64,000 bases of DNA, taken from positions 682,001-746,000 of the forward strand of contig NZ_NPKQ01000001.1 in assembly GCF_008329525.1 (NCBI RefSeq), in the 5' to 3' direction. This DNA is from Tardiphaga sp. P9-11 (lineage in GTDB: Bacteria > Pseudomonadota > Alphaproteobacteria > Rhizobiales > Xanthobacteraceae). Each line of letters begins with the position of its first letter. The first letter of the stretch is position 1. The translations under genes were made by a program, and so were the position numbers. This document shows positions 1 through 9,342 of this stretch, in pieces. Below the pieces are notes generated by a model. That model did no database searches, had not been told where the DNA came from, and worked only from the letters and a program-made list of their open reading frames with translations.

Positions 1-396
1 TCGACGACACAAACCGTCGACTCGTCCGTCAGTGCTAATGACAAGGCGTTCCGGAAGCTGACGATGACCTACACGATGCTTAGTGGGCTCGATCTGCAAA
101 GCTTGAATCAGGGCACGTTTCAGGCAGTCACCGACAAGGCGCTGCTGCTGGTCGCCGACTCGATCTCGGATCTGGCGAGCGTGGGTGCTCGTCTCGGCAC
201 CTCGCAGGAGCAGACGACGAATGCGACCAGCCGTCTCAAGGTCCAGATCGATATCGTCAACAAGCAGGTCAATGCGATGGAAGTCGTCGATCCGGAGGAA
301 GCGTCCGTCCGGGTTACGTCCCTGAGAAACCAGTTGGAGATGTCGCATGCGCTGACGGCGCAGATTCAGAACCTCAGTATCCTCAACTATCTCTGA
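1..396 (+). CDS. flgL: Flagellar hook-associated protein FlgL, C-terminal part (5' end outside window)
   Basis: The reading frame is open from base 1 to the TGA at 394-396, so only the last 131 residues are present and the start lies upstream. The C-terminus is a heptad-rich helix ending in SILNYL, the usual end of flagellin-fold junction proteins, whose terminal helix packs in the filament core. FlgL (HAP3) joins the hook to the filament. FlgL is preferred over flagellin because flaF, flbT and flgD follow directly, as in rhizobial operons. An ATG at 64 is internal and should not be taken as the start. Confidence 0.75.
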   Translation, partial: STTQTVDSSVSANDKAFRKLTMTYTMLSGLDLQSLNQGTFQAVTDKALLLVADSISDLASVGARLGTSQEQTTNATSRLKVQIDIVNKQVNAMEVVDPEEASVRVTSLRNQLEMSHALTAQIQNLSILNYL

Positions 397-436
397 TCGG
401 CGGCTTATTTTATGACGCAACAGGTTGTTGATTGAA

Positions 437-784
437 ATGACACTGGCAAGTTACGACGCGGAAATTGAGGATAGCGGCCGCGAGGCGCGATCCCGCGAGC
501 AGCAGGCGCTCAATCATGGCATTGCGCTGCTCCAGAAGATCCAGAGCGGTGTCCTCGAGCCATCGGAAGAGGCCGACGCCTTGCTCTATATCCGAAATCT
601 CTGGACCTTCTTTATTCAGGATCTGTCGAGCCCGCGAAACGGGCTGCCGGAGCAATTGCGGGTTCAGCTGATCTCGATTGGTCTTTGGGTGATCAAGGAA
701 GCCGAGCGCCTCCGGGACGCGCAACTGTCCGATGTGTCTGATCTCGTTGCCATCAATATCGTTATTCGGGACTCGCTGGCATGA
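437..784 (+). CDS. flaF: Flagellar biosynthesis regulator FlaF
   Basis: A 115-residue protein with FlaF features: a charged helical N-terminus (SYDAEIEDSGREAR), a run of hydrophobic helices and a conserved WTFFIQDLS segment near the middle. In alphaproteobacteria FlaF promotes flagellin synthesis and secretion and opposes FlbT. The ATG at 437 is chosen. TTG codons at 425 and 428 are also in frame but have no better ribosome-binding site. The stop overlaps the flbT start (ATGA at 781), so the two genes are translationally coupled. Confidence 0.85.
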   Translation: MTLASYDAEIEDSGREARSREQQALNHGIALLQKIQSGVLEPSEEADALLYIRNLWTFFIQDLSSPRNGLPEQLRVQLISIGLWVIKEAERLRDAQLSDVSDLVAINIVIRDSLA

Positions 785-1200
785 AGAAGCCGATGTGCAT
801 ATCGCTGCGGTCAGGCGAGAAGATCTATATTAATGGCGCGGTGTTGCGGGTCGATCGCAAGGTGACGCTTGAATTGATTAACGACGTGACTTTCATGCTG
901 GAAAGTCAGGTCATGCAGGTCGCCGACGCGACCACGCCGCTTCGGCAGCTCTACTTCGTTGTGCAGCTGATGTTGATGAGCCCGAGCGATGTCGAGCAGG
1001 CGCGTGCCGTCTTCGGGCATCAGCGCTGCGCGATCTACGCGGCGGCCGACAATAAGGAGCTCTTGCAAGGCCTCGATGCGATCGAGGAGCTGGTCGAAGC
1101 GAAGCGCTATTACGAAGCGCTACGGAAAATCCGGACCCTGTTCGAGATCGAGCAGGCGATCCTGGGCAGCGCCGATATGCTGCTGCCGGTCGTGGCCTGA
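781..1200 (+). CDS. flbT: Flagellin post-transcriptional regulator FlbT
   Basis: A 139-residue protein of normal FlbT length. It shows the typical N-terminal beta-rich part (LRSGEKIYINGAVLRVDRK) followed by helices with YYEALRKIRTLFEIEQ. In Caulobacter FlbT binds flagellin mRNA and links its stability to hook completion; in rhizobia it can be positive or negative for flagellin production. It sits between flaF, which it overlaps by four bases, and flgD, in one operon. Confidence 0.9.
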   Translation: MKKPMCISLRSGEKIYINGAVLRVDRKVTLELINDVTFMLESQVMQVADATTPLRQLYFVVQLMLMSPSDVEQARAVFGHQRCAIYAAADNKELLQGLDAIEELVEAKRYYEALRKIRTLFEIEQAILGSADMLLPVVA

Positions 1201-1216
1201 ACTTAAGGAGAACGAG

Positions 1217-1630
1217 ATGATCGTCAACGGCGTAGATACCGCGAAATCCGCGACCAACACGACGTCGGGCACGTCGTCGCAGTCGACCAACATGATCGAC
1301 TATAACGGGTTCCTGCAGCTCCTAATTGCGCAGATGCGTAATCAGGATCCGACCAATCCGACCGATTCAACTGAATATATGAGCCAACTTGCACAACTGT
1401 CGTCGGTCGAGCAGGCGGTTCAGACCAATGCAAAGCTCGATACGCTGTTGTCGACCAGCGCGATGTCCCAGGCTGAAGGGTTGATCGGGCGTACTGCGTC
1501 GTTCACGGACGAATCCGGTACGAGCACGACTGGCAAGATCAAGGAAGTCTATATCATCCAGGGCGGTGCGGTCGCGACGCTCGAGAACGGGGTTAAGGTT
1601 TCTCTCGGACCTGGCATCACGATCAGCTGA
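1217..1630 (+). CDS. flgD: Flagellar hook cap / hook assembly protein FlgD (short form)
   Basis: A 137-residue protein starting at the ATG at 1217, with a strong AAGGAG site at 1205-1210. It has a low-complexity Ser/Thr-rich leader and then the conserved FlgD core (YNGFLQLLIAQMRNQDP, SSVEQAVQTN). FlgD caps the growing hook and positions hook subunits. It is much shorter than enterobacterial FlgD (about 230 residues) and lacks most of the C-terminal Ig-like/tudor part, which is usual for rhizobial flagella. A longer in-frame extension from 989 runs inside flbT and is rejected. Confidence 0.88.
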   Translation: MIVNGVDTAKSATNTTSGTSSQSTNMIDYNGFLQLLIAQMRNQDPTNPTDSTEYMSQLAQLSSVEQAVQTNAKLDTLLSTSAMSQAEGLIGRTASFTDESGTSTTGKIKEVYIIQGGAVATLENGVKVSLGPGITIS

Positions 1631-1633
1631 ACC

Positions 1634-1900
1634 ATGAACGAGCGCGACGCCCTTGATATCGCCCAACAGGCGATCTGGACCATCATCGTTGCCGCCGGCC
1701 CGGCGGTCGGTGCCGCGATGTTCGTCGGCATCGTCATCGCCCTCCTGCAGGCGCTGACCCAGGTGCAGGAAATGACGCTGACCTTCATCCCCAAGATCGT
1801 GGTGATGCTGATCGTGGTCGCCGTCACCGGCTCCTTCATGGGAGCCCATATCTTCGCCTTCACCGAAGTGCTCTACGGCCGGATTGAGCGCGGCTTCTAG
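1634..1900 (+). CDS. fliQ: Flagellar export apparatus protein FliQ
   Basis: An 88-residue inner-membrane protein with two hydrophobic hairpin helices (about residues 17-39 and 50-75). It contains the FliQ-type sequence ALTQVQEMTLTFIPK between and into the second helix. FliQ forms part of the FliPQR export gate of the flagellar type III system. It starts three bases after the flgD stop, so it belongs to the same operon. Confidence 0.92.
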   Translation: MNERDALDIAQQAIWTIIVAAGPAVGAAMFVGIVIALLQALTQVQEMTLTFIPKIVVMLIVVAVTGSFMGAHIFAFTEVLYGRIERGF

Positions 1901-1975
1901 CCGTCAGCGCCTCCACCATCTTCACGCAAGGTCGGCGCTGCACAGTATGGCCATGATATTCGCGCGAGAATTTCC

Positions 1976-4063
1976 ATGGCCGACGTAATGATTTCAGCCC
2001 TGCCGGCCGAACGGCGAGCCGGCACGGACGTCGCCTTTGCATTCGGCATCGTCACCATTCTGGTGATGCTGGTGCTACCGGTTCCGACGATCCTGATCGA
2101 CCTCGGCCTGGCCTTCTCGATCGCACTGTCCGCGCTGATTCTGATGGTGTCGCTGTGGATCCAGCGACCATTGGATTTTTCGGCATTTCCCACTGTGCTG
2201 CTGATCGCCACCATTCTGCGTTTGGCGCTCAACGTGGCGACCACACGCGTGATTCTGTCGCATGGCGGTGAGGGAGAAAACGCCGCCGGCTATGTCGTTG
2301 CCGGCTTCGCCAAATTCGTGATGGGCGGCGATTTCGTCATCGGCCTGATCATCTTCGCAATTCTCGTTACCGTAAATTTCGTGGTGATCACCAAGGGGGC
2401 GACGCGTATCGCCGAAGTCGGCGCGCGCTTTTCGCTTGACGCCATTCCCGGCAAGCAGATGGCGATCGACGCCGATCTGTCGGCTGGTCTGATCGATGAC
2501 AAGGAAGCGCAGCGTCGGCGCCACGAGCTGGAGGAGGAGAGTTCGTTCTTCGGTGCCATGGACGGTGCCTCGAAATTCGTGCGCGGCGACGCCATTGCCG
2601 GCCTGATCATCACAGCCATCAACATCTTTGGCGGCATCATCATCGGCGTCACCCATCACGGCATGGAGCTGTCACGCGCCGCGGACGTCTTCACCAAACT
2701 CTCGGTCGGTGACGGCCTGGTGTCACAGATTCCAGCGCTGATCGTGTCGCTCTCGGCCGGCCTGCTCGTCTCCAAGGGCGGCACGCGCGGCTCTGCCGAG
2801 CAGATGGTGCTGAAGCAGCTCGGGAAATATCCGCGCGCCCAGTCAGTTGCTGCGATGATGATGTTCGCGCTCGGTCTGCTCCCCGGCCTGCCGTTCCTGC
2901 CCTTTGCGTTGCTGGGCAGCGCAATGGCCTTCATGAGCTTCTCACTGCCACGTCAGCAAGCCGCTCGCGCGAAGGTAGAACAGGCCCGCATCGCGCAGGT
3001 TCAGGAAAAAGCGCTGATCGAGAACAAGGATTCCGTCAAGGAGCTGCTCAAGACCTCCGATGTCGAGCTCTGCGTCGGCAGCCAGCTAGCGATCCAGATG
3101 CTCAATGCCCATGGAGAACTGGCGCATCGTGTTGCCAAGGTTCGACGGCGTTTCGCCGCCCAATATGGCTTCGTCATTCCCGAGATTAAGCTGACCGACG
3201 ATCTGTCGATCGGTCCGAAATCATATCGCATCAAGATCTACGGCACCGTTGTGGCCCATCATGAATTGCGCATCGGGGAAGCTCTGGTGCTGTTCGATGG
3301 CGATCGGAAGCCGGACGTGCCGGGCGACGAGACAATCGAGCCCGCTTTCGGCATGAAGGCGATGTGGGTTCCCGAGACGTTTATCGACGAAGTCAAACAG
3401 GATGGCTTCAAGATTGCGGACAATATCTCGGTGCTGCTCACGCATCTCAGCGAGGTCGTCCGTAACAATCTGGCCCAGCTCCTTACCTATAAGGACACCC
3501 GCGCACTGATCGATCGGCTTGATCCCGAATACAAGCGGCTGATCGAGGATATGGTGCCGTCGCAGATTTCCTATTCCGGGCTGCAGGCGGTGTTCAAGCT
3601 GCTGCTTGCCGAACGTATCTCGATCCGTAACTTGCATCTCATCCTGGAAGCCATCGCCGAGATCGCGCCCCATGTGCGCCGTTCCGAACATGTGGCCGAG
3701 CATGTGCGGATGCGTATAGCGCAGCAGATCTGCGGCGATTTCGCCGACAATGGCGTGCTCAAGGTGCTCCGCCTCGGTAATCGCTGGGATCTCGCTTTCC
3801 ATCAAAGCATCAAGCGCGACGGCAAGGGCGAGATCGTGGAATTCGACGCCGATCCGCGGCTGGTCGAGCAATTTGCGGATGACGTGTCGGTTGCGGTCCG
3901 CAAGGCGGCTGCAAATGGCGACACCGCGGTGCTGGTGGCGCCGCCCGATGTGCGGCCTTATGTGCGCATGATCACCGAACGGATGTTCCCCACACTGCCG
4001 GTGTTGTCGCACGTCGAGATAGCGCGTGGAGCCGAAGTGATGTCACTCGGAGCGGTATCTTGA
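1976..4063 (+). CDS. flhA: Flagellar type III export gate protein FlhA
   Basis: A 695-residue protein of full FlhA length. The N-terminal third has about eight membrane helices. The FHIPEP-family signature, including [20 protein letters not shown], lies near residues 140-162. The C-terminal half is the soluble cytoplasmic domain that docks chaperone-substrate complexes. FlhA forms the nonameric export gate and helps use proton-motive force. The ATG at 1976 is 75 bases after fliQ. The stop overlaps the TTG start of fliR. Confidence 0.96.
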   Translation: MADVMISALPAERRAGTDVAFAFGIVTILVMLVLPVPTILIDLGLAFSIALSALILMVSLWIQRPLDFSAFPTVLLIATILRLALNVATTRVILSHGGEGENAAGYVVAGFAKFVMGGDFVIGLIIFAILVTVNFVVITKGATRIAEVGARFSLDAIPGKQMAIDADLSAGLIDDKEAQRRRHELEEESSFFGAMDGASKFVRGDAIAGLIITAINIFGGIIIGVTHHGMELSRAADVFTKLSVGDGLVSQIPALIVSLSAGLLVSKGGTRGSAEQMVLKQLGKYPRAQSVAAMMMFALGLLPGLPFLPFALLGSAMAFMSFSLPRQQAARAKVEQARIAQVQEKALIENKDSVKELLKTSDVELCVGSQLAIQMLNAHGELAHRVAKVRRRFAAQYGFVIPEIKLTDDLSIGPKSYRIKIYGTVVAHHELRIGEALVLFDGDRKPDVPGDETIEPAFGMKAMWVPETFIDEVKQDGFKIADNISVLLTHLSEVVRNNLAQLLTYKDTRALIDRLDPEYKRLIEDMVPSQISYSGLQAVFKLLLAERISIRNLHLILEAIAEIAPHVRRSEHVAEHVRMRIAQQICGDFADNGVLKVLRLGNRWDLAFHQSIKRDGKGEIVEFDADPRLVEQFADDVSVAVRKAAANGDTAVLVAPPDVRPYVRMITERMFPTLPVLSHVEIARGAEVMSLGAVS

Positions 4064-4806
4064 TTGCCGGCACCTCCGTCTCCATCCTGGCTACGTTCCT
4101 GATCTTTTGCCGCATCGGGACTTGCATGATGGTGGCGCCGGGCTATTCCCGCGTGAATATCCCGACGCAGATCCGGTTATTCCTCGCTATCAGCGTCACC
4201 TTGATGCTCACGCCTTTGCTGGAGCCGACGGTCCGGCCGGCTGTGGAAGCGGCAACGGCGCCGGATCTCCTCCGCCTGATCATGTCCGAGCTGATGGTCG
4301 GCCTGGTCATCGGGCTCACGGCGCGCATGTTCTTCGCGGCGCTGGAGACGATGGCCACATTCGTCGCTTCCGGGATCGGTTTGACCCTTCCCGGTGTTGC
4401 CGACGATGGCGAGCATGTACCGGCGCTGGTGCCTTTGATTACACTGACTGCGACGGTGGTCTTCTTTGTGACCGACCAGCATTGGGAATTGTTGCGGGGG
4501 CTCGTCGGGTCCTATCAGATCTGGTTGCCGGCGACCGGGATCAGCGCTGAGGGCGGCTTAACGCAACTCGTCGATCATCTCTCCATGGCCTTCACCCTGG
4601 CGCTCCGCGTCGCCAGTCCCTTTGTTGTCTATGCGGTCATCGTTAATTTCGCGGTCGGACTCGCCAACAAACTGACGCCGAGCATCCCCGTTTATTTCAT
4701 CTCGATTCCATTCGTCCTCACCGGTGGCTTGTTGTTGCTCTATCTCACCGGCCGCGAAATGGTGCTGCAGTTCAGCATCGCTTTCGCGTCCTGGCTGTCA
4801 GGGTGA
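4060..4806 (+). CDS. fliR: Flagellar export apparatus protein FliR
   Basis: A 248-residue integral membrane protein with about six hydrophobic segments and the FliR-family pattern ([13 protein letters not shown] near the N-terminus; [21 protein letters not shown] near the C-terminus). It completes the FliPQR channel. The start is TTG at 4060, overlapping the flhA stop. That non-standard start is supported by the tight coupling and by the family's N-terminal length. Confidence 0.93.
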   Translation: MIAGTSVSILATFLIFCRIGTCMMVAPGYSRVNIPTQIRLFLAISVTLMLTPLLEPTVRPAVEAATAPDLLRLIMSELMVGLVIGLTARMFFAALETMATFVASGIGLTLPGVADDGEHVPALVPLITLTATVVFFVTDQHWELLRGLVGSYQIWLPATGISAEGGLTQLVDHLSMAFTLALRVASPFVVYAVIVNFAVGLANKLTPSIPVYFISIPFVLTGGLLLLYLTGREMVLQFSIAFASWLSG

Positions 4807-4812
4807 CGAGCT

Positions 4813-5208
4813 ATGCAGAAGCGCGACAGTAAGATCCGCCGTATTGCCGCCGTGCAGGCCAGGCTGCACCGGATTGCCGAATGGCAGCTGATGGAGTGCC
4901 AGGCACGGGAAAACCAACTCGAGGAGAAGCAGCGCCTCATTCTTGAAGGGTTCAACGACGAGAGCAAGCTTCCGGATCTGGCCGTGCAGACGGCAAGCCA
5001 AAGTCTGCGCGCCGCGAGCATCGAACAAGGCGTCGTGGCCAAGACCAAGGAAAGACTGGCAGCGCATGCCCGCGATGAAGGCCGCAAGCTGAAACACGCG
5101 CTGAAGATGGTGAAGTCGGCGGTCGAACGCACCGTTCGGGCCGATGAGAAACGGGTTCTGGACGATGAGGTCGACAAGGCCGTTCGGCGGTCGATCGAGG
5201 GAGCATAG
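4813..5208 (+). CDS. FliJ-like coiled-coil flagellar export protein (tentative)
   Basis: A 131-residue, highly charged and almost wholly helical protein rich in Arg, Lys, Glu, Gln and Ala, with long heptad-like stretches. No membrane segment or signal peptide is seen. FliJ has this size and composition: it is the coiled-coil stalk of the flagellar export ATPase and escorts minor chaperones. Its place between fliR and the rod-binding gene in a flagellar operon supports an export role. The FliJ call rests on architecture and position, not on a recognised signature; it could be a lineage-specific flagellar protein. Confidence 0.5.
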   Translation: MQKRDSKIRRIAAVQARLHRIAEWQLMECQARENQLEEKQRLILEGFNDESKLPDLAVQTASQSLRAASIEQGVVAKTKERLAAHARDEGRKLKHALKMVKSAVERTVRADEKRVLDDEVDKAVRRSIEGA

Positions 5209-5244
5209 GGCGATGAGAAATCTGACAATTGCGCAGGGCATGTC

Positions 5245-5709
5245 ATGACAGTTGCTCCAGTATCGAACGATCTGATCGCGGAGGTCATGAAGGCGGCGGA
5301 TCCGGCCGCTCAACGCGTCGCGGCAACCAGGCTCGAGCGTATGGCGCCGGCAGGCGAGGCGAATTTTGCATCTGCGGTCGCCGGCGAGTTCGCTGCAGGG
5401 CAGGCCGCGCAGAGTGCGAAGTCTACCCCCATCAACGGCGGAGAGATAGCGTCGACGCCGATCATCCGGAAGACCGAGGGAAGCAACCCGGTCTACCGGA
5501 AATTCGAAGCGTTCGTGCTGCAGATGTTTGTGGAAACGATGCTGCCGAAGGACGCCGAGGACGTGTTTGGTAAGGGCACCGCCGGCAACATCTGGCGTTC
5601 GATGCTCGCCGAGCAGATCGGCAATGAAATGGCAAAGGGCAATGGCGTCGGTATCGCCAAGCAGCTGACGAAATCGCGCCCGACATCGGCACCCACTTCC
5701 GAAGGCTAA
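5245..5709 (+). CDS. Flagellar rod-binding protein (FlgJ N-terminal domain type)
   Basis: A 154-residue protein whose C-terminal part (about residues 85-145) is the rod-binding domain: YRKFEAFVLQMFVETMLPKD followed by GNIWRSMLAEQIGNEMAKG. It corresponds to the N-terminal half of enterobacterial FlgJ, the rod scaffold and capping protein. The peptidoglycan-hydrolase half is absent, as is usual in alphaproteobacteria, where a separate enzyme digests the wall. The first 80 residues are Ala-rich and probably disordered. It lies in the flagellar operon, 36 bases after the FliJ-like gene. Confidence 0.85.
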   Translation: MTVAPVSNDLIAEVMKAADPAAQRVAATRLERMAPAGEANFASAVAGEFAAGQAAQSAKSTPINGGEIASTPIIRKTEGSNPVYRKFEAFVLQMFVETMLPKDAEDVFGKGTAGNIWRSMLAEQIGNEMAKGNGVGIAKQLTKSRPTSAPTSEG

Positions 5710-5724
5710 CGGCCGCTTCCGGCC

Positions 5725-6234
5725 ATGACAGTAGAGATCGACATGGAACAGATCGAACATCAGACCTCAGTTATCGCCGTCGAGGCGCAGGCCCTGGCTT
5801 TGTCCGAGGCCGACCTTTCCGAACTGGCTACGCAAGAAGCCTCTGTTTCTGGCGAGGGAGGCGAGGCGCCTGGTTTATGGCTCGGCACCCAGAGCAGCAC
5901 ATTGACCGCGATCGATCGGTTGAAAGCGACCATCGACGAGGAGACGGACAAGCTTGAAGCCCGTGCTACAGTGGACTTCGATGGATTCAGCCAGCGCAAG
6001 AATCGCGGTTTGCTTGAATTAACCCGCGCAATGCGGCTGATGCAGGACGTCAAGACGGATCCCCGCATCACACCGCAACTGACACAGTTGCGCGCGAGCT
6101 TGATCCGTAATCAGGCCGCTCTGCAGATCCATCTCGATGCCGTACGCGAAGTGTCAGCAATCATCGCACATTCGATACAGGAGGTTGAATCGGACGGCAC
6201 CTATTCACTGACGATTGCGGGCAAGCGTAAATGA
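5725..6234 (+). CDS. FlgN-like flagellar export chaperone (tentative)
   Basis: A 169-residue, mainly helical protein. Residues 60-155 resemble the FlgN/FliT class: a long helical pair (TIDEETDKLEARATVDFDGF, then RKNRGLLELTRAMRLMQ) and a C-terminal helix ending near DGTYSLT. FlgN is the export chaperone for the hook-filament junction proteins FlgK and FlgL, which fits with flgL at the start of this operon. The N-terminal 50 residues are acidic and variable. The stop overlaps the next gene by four bases. Confidence 0.6.
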   Translation: MTVEIDMEQIEHQTSVIAVEAQALALSEADLSELATQEASVSGEGGEAPGLWLGTQSSTLTAIDRLKATIDEETDKLEARATVDFDGFSQRKNRGLLELTRAMRLMQDVKTDPRITPQLTQLRASLIRNQAALQIHLDAVREVSAIIAHSIQEVESDGTYSLTIAGKRK

Positions 6235-6683
6235 TGAAGCTGCTGATCACTGGCATTTGGGCCTGCCTCGTCACCGTGGGCACAAGCTTCGGGATCTCCT
6301 ACTGGCAGGAGACGGCGGCCGCATTGCCCGCGAAGCAGGATCAGCCTGAGGGACTAGTTTATGAAAAGGTTAAAGTGATCAATGTGCCGATGATCGCGGA
6401 CGGCAGCGTTCAGGGATACGTCATCGCGCAACTTGTCTTCACTGCAAATGCCAAAGTCCTGCGCCAGCTTCCGGTGCCACCGGAACCCTTCGTTGTTGAT
6501 GAAGCATTTCGTACGATTTATGGCGATCAAAGGCTCGATTTTAAGAATCTCGGCCGTTACGACCTCGCGCAATTCGCACAGACCGTGCGCGCGCAGGTCA
6601 ACAAGCGTCTGCAGACGGAAGCGCTGCAGGAAGTCCTGGTGCAGGATTTCAATTATGTTTCGAAGGATCAGATTCGCCGCTGA
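6231..6683 (+). CDS. Membrane-anchored protein of the flagellar operon, function unknown
   Basis: A 150-residue protein with one N-terminal hydrophobic segment (about residues 4-22), then a periplasmic domain of about 125 residues with mixed beta and helical character (YVIAQLVFTANAKVL; FAQTVRAQVNKRLQTEAL). The layout of one anchor and a small periplasmic domain is like FliL, the stator-associated protein, but I see no clear FliL signature. It is the last gene of the operon and is translationally coupled to the FlgN-like gene (ATGA at 6231), so a flagellar role is likely. Confidence 0.6.
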   Translation: MMKLLITGIWACLVTVGTSFGISYWQETAAALPAKQDQPEGLVYEKVKVINVPMIADGSVQGYVIAQLVFTANAKVLRQLPVPPEPFVVDEAFRTIYGDQRLDFKNLGRYDLAQFAQTVRAQVNKRLQTEALQEVLVQDFNYVSKDQIRR

Positions 6684-6806
6684 CACTGCAGCGAGTGGTC
6701 ATCGCTGTGGTACAGTGATGCAGAATGATCTGGCGTGGTGAATGTGTGGTACTTTTTGTTGCGCGAGAATCTCTGTGTCTTGCACAGGAATTCAGGAGGA
6801 GGCGGT

Positions 6807-6832
6807 GGACGCCAACGCCGTGATTGGCGTCC
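6807..6832. terminator. Hairpin between convergent flagellar operon and ftcR
   Basis: A perfect 9-bp stem (GGACGCCAA at 6807-6815 paired with TTGGCGTCC at 6824-6832) with an 8-base loop, between the end of the flagellar operon and the end of the convergent ftcR gene. A short pyrimidine tract follows on the plus strand. It probably terminates transcription from one or both sides. Confidence 0.6.
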
Positions 6833-6854
6833 TCTTTCGCGTAAGGCGCGAGCC

Positions 6855-7568
6855 TTAGTTCGCCTTCGAAACAGGCGCCTCGTTAGCGGGGCGAGACTTC
6901 AGATCGTCTAGCCGGTAGCCCATGTAACGCTTCGATTCGATGGGGTCGAAGCCGAGATGATCGCGTAGCTTCTTGCGCAGCTTGCTGACGTGGCTTTCGA
7001 TCACATTCTCATCAAAGCTGGCATCGAACAGACCATAGATGGCATTGAAGAGTTGCGTCTTCGTCAGCCACTTGCCCTGATGCCCGACCAGGTGTTCGAG
7101 AATGCGTAGTTCACGCCGCGGTAAAATCAATGTTCGGCCGGCGACTTCGGGGTCGCGGCCATCGAGAAACACGCGGATCACGCTTGTCTGCGCGGGCTCG
7201 TGCTGATCGATGGTGCGGCGGCGAATGACGGCCGTCCGTACCATGATCTCACGGACATGAACGGGAGCATGGACGACGTCATCGACGCCGGCTTCGAACA
7301 ATTCGATGGTCTGCTTGAGATGCTTCAGGCTGTTGAGCGCAATGATAGGCGCCCGTGACCTGTTGCGGATGCTGGACGGGATGCTCGTCCGGTCAGGACA
7401 ATCGCCGAGCAGAAAGGCCCGAATGACAGTCAAATCATTACCAACGGCACATTCCAGCCAATCGCGAAAGTCTGTGGAAGTGAAGCCAATCGATACAACC
7501 CCTTCGCGATCAAACCCGGCCGCATAGCCTTGTGTGACGCCCTCTCGGTCATCGATTACAACAAACAT
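6855..7568 (-). CDS. ftcR: Flagellar master regulator of the FtcR/LafR type (OmpR-like)
   Basis: A 237-residue response-regulator-like protein. The N-terminal 125 residues have a receiver fold (MFVVIDDREGV; PIIALNSLKHLKQTIELFEAG). The C-terminal 100 residues are a winged-helix DNA-binding domain (LPRRELRILEHLV, ENVIESHVSKLRKKL, SKRYMGYRL). It closely matches FtcR, which activates flagellar genes in Brucella, and the LafR regulator of lateral flagella in Bradyrhizobium (both from memory). The ATG at 7568 is chosen over a longer frame because of the AGGGGA site just before it and because FtcR proteins start at this VVIDDRE motif. The receiver appears degenerate: the usual Lys-Pro of the fourth signature reads Ala-Pro. 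It faces the flagellar operon. Confidence 0.88.
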   Translation of the reverse strand: MFVVIDDREGVTQGYAAGFDREGVVSIGFTSTDFRDWLECAVGNDLTVIRAFLLGDCPDRTSIPSSIRNRSRAPIIALNSLKHLKQTIELFEAGVDDVVHAPVHVREIMVRTAVIRRRTIDQHEPAQTSVIRVFLDGRDPEVAGRTLILPRRELRILEHLVGHQGKWLTKTQLFNAIYGLFDASFDENVIESHVSKLRKKLRDHLGFDPIESKRYMGYRLDDLKSRPANEAPVSKAN

Positions 7569-8457
7569 TTTAATCCCCTGCGTGTTCGCCTTGATATCGT
7601 TATGGGGTCGAATTAGGCGCACTCGCCCCATTTTTGTCTTGAAGACGCAACACAACAGTTACTTTAGCGGATGGATGGGCCTTTGAGCGATTCGCTGACT
7701 TGCAAATAGGAGGCCCGGTCGCTTTTACGGGATACCCAATGCTGTGATGCGGTCAGCTTACGTTCTCCGGCTGGCATTCATCCGTAGCTCCAGAGAGCTC
7801 CCTCTCATTATGTGAACACGATATGACATCTCATGGTCGTGCACGGTCGGTGGCCGAACCGAGTCCGCGGTAATGTCAAAATCGGGGAAATGGCTGATCG
7901 CGTGCCGTGTCGTCGATACTTGGCGCTTTGATCGGCTGAACTTACCCGAATTGTCACACACACGAATCGGCGTACGGATCATCAAGATGATACCGCATCA
8001 TCAAGTAATCGAGCTGCACAAATTTGCAAAGAGTCGTGCTCGCGAACCATGCAGTTGACGCAAACTAACAAGTGGATAATTCGTGAGGGGCCACGCGATC
8101 GCCGGATTTTTCTCGTGCTGGACTGTCCCGCGACCTGCCGTTGCAAACGTAGTTGCGACGCCGTCGTGCGGAACCAGTGAAGTACCACACGGAAAAACGC
8201 ATCGATTATCGTGCGCAGACATATGAAGCGAGAATCTGTTCGTCATGAGCTGGGTAGCAACATGCGATGACGCGGGCAGGATGCCTGCTCGGATCGGTCA
8301 ATACGGACATCCAATCTCAGGAGTGTGCCGTATCGGGCAATCGGATCGCTCGATGCGAATCCGAAGTTGCCGATCTTGTCGGCGTCGTCTTCAATAGTCA
8401 TCCAGCGTGTCACGAGCGTCCTGCCTGTGCGTGGCCGTAGCGTCAATCAGTCAAAGT
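7569..8457. other. Non-coding stretch upstream of ftcR
   Basis: About 890 bases without a convincing gene. Short open frames on both strands have biased composition and no good ribosome-binding sites. The ftcR promoter must lie at its left end; an AGGGGA Shine-Dalgarno is visible there, but no clear -35/-10 pair. I see no RNA gene or repeat in it. Confidence 0.5.
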
Positions 8458-9342
8458 TCAGCGACCCGAGAGGATGACGCCTCTACTGGTCAGAACCTGC
8501 CAGCGGTTGTTTTCGTTCTTGATTTCCTGAACCCGGCCGAGAGCAGGGACATCCTGCCCCGGCACGACTTCGATCACGCCGGTCTTCCCCTCGAGCACGG
8601 CGGCGCCGTCATAGGCGCGTCGTACGTGCCAACCGGGAATGACTTCACGAGAAGTACTTGCTGGCCGTTGCGCCTGGGGCTGCACCGTACCGGTGATATC
8701 GGGAGCATTCGCTAGCGTTGCCGTGGCCTGCATCACCGGCGGTTTCTCTTCAGCGATGCGCGTAGATTTCGCAGCCAACGCTGCTTGCTCGCGCTCGGCG
8801 CGATCCTGTGCGCGACTTGCCTGCTGGGCGGCTTGCGTACGCGCGGCCTCAGCCGCAGCACGACTGGTCGCCACATCGTTGGTCATATCTGCAACTTGCC
8901 GCCGCAACTGCGCGACGGAATCGCGAATGTTGCGAATATCTGCGTCGGATACAGTCGAGGAGGTGATCGGCCGCAGTAGCAGATAGGCAATCGCACCGGC
9001 GGAAACGAGTGTCGACAGGCCTACGACTATTGCAAGAGAGAAAAAAGGAGCTCTCCATGCAGGTGATTGTAACGGTCTTGCGACAATGCGGGCCGGCGGC
9101 ACAGTGAAGCGCACCTTTGCCTTGATCGGCTCTTCGCGGGTGGAAACGCGAGCGCGTTGCATATTTGCCCGCGCCTCGCTGGCGAGAAGCTCGTCGATCG
9201 CGGCGGCAGCAGCAATATGAGGTTTTGGCGTGGAGTGTGAATTCGCTGATTGCTCACGAAACAGGCTGCCGTTTTCCACAGCGCTTGACCGTGAATCCGA
9301 CGGTATCTTGGACATCGTCATGCTGATCTTTGCATTGGTCAT
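8458..9342 (-). CDS. Membrane-anchored coiled-coil protein, function unknown
   Basis: About 294 residues. The first 110 or so are cytoplasmic, low-complexity and basic. A single membrane helix follows (APFFSLAIVVGLSTLVSAGA), then a long Ala/Arg/Gln-rich coiled coil (VAQLRRQVADMTNDVATSRA onward), a Pro/Thr-rich linker and a compact C-terminal domain (PGWHVRRAYDGAAVLEG, TGVIEVVPGQDVPALGRVQE). That last domain is a beta-rich module often seen at the C-terminus of uncharacterised Bradyrhizobium inner-membrane proteins. The start at 9342 (MTNAK) is one of several possible; 9360 and 9318 are also in frame. It could be a periplasm-facing structural or flagellar-associated protein, but nothing in the sequence proves a role. 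Confidence 0.65.
   Translation of the reverse strand: MTNAKISMTMSKIPSDSRSSAVENGSLFREQSANSHSTPKPHIAAAAAIDELLASEARANMQRARVSTREEPIKAKVRFTVPPARIVARPLQSPAWRAPFFSLAIVVGLSTLVSAGAIAYLLLRPITSSTVSDADIRNIRDSVAQLRRQVADMTNDVATSRAAAEAARTQAAQQASRAQDRAEREQAALAAKSTRIAEEKPPVMQATATLANAPDITGTVQPQAQRPASTSREVIPGWHVRRAYDGAAVLEGKTGVIEVVPGQDVPALGRVQEIKNENNRWQVLTSRGVILSGR

Noticed and set aside
6231-6683. Naming this gene fliL
   Set aside because: Only the layout of one anchor and a small periplasmic domain is similar; no FliL signature could be identified.
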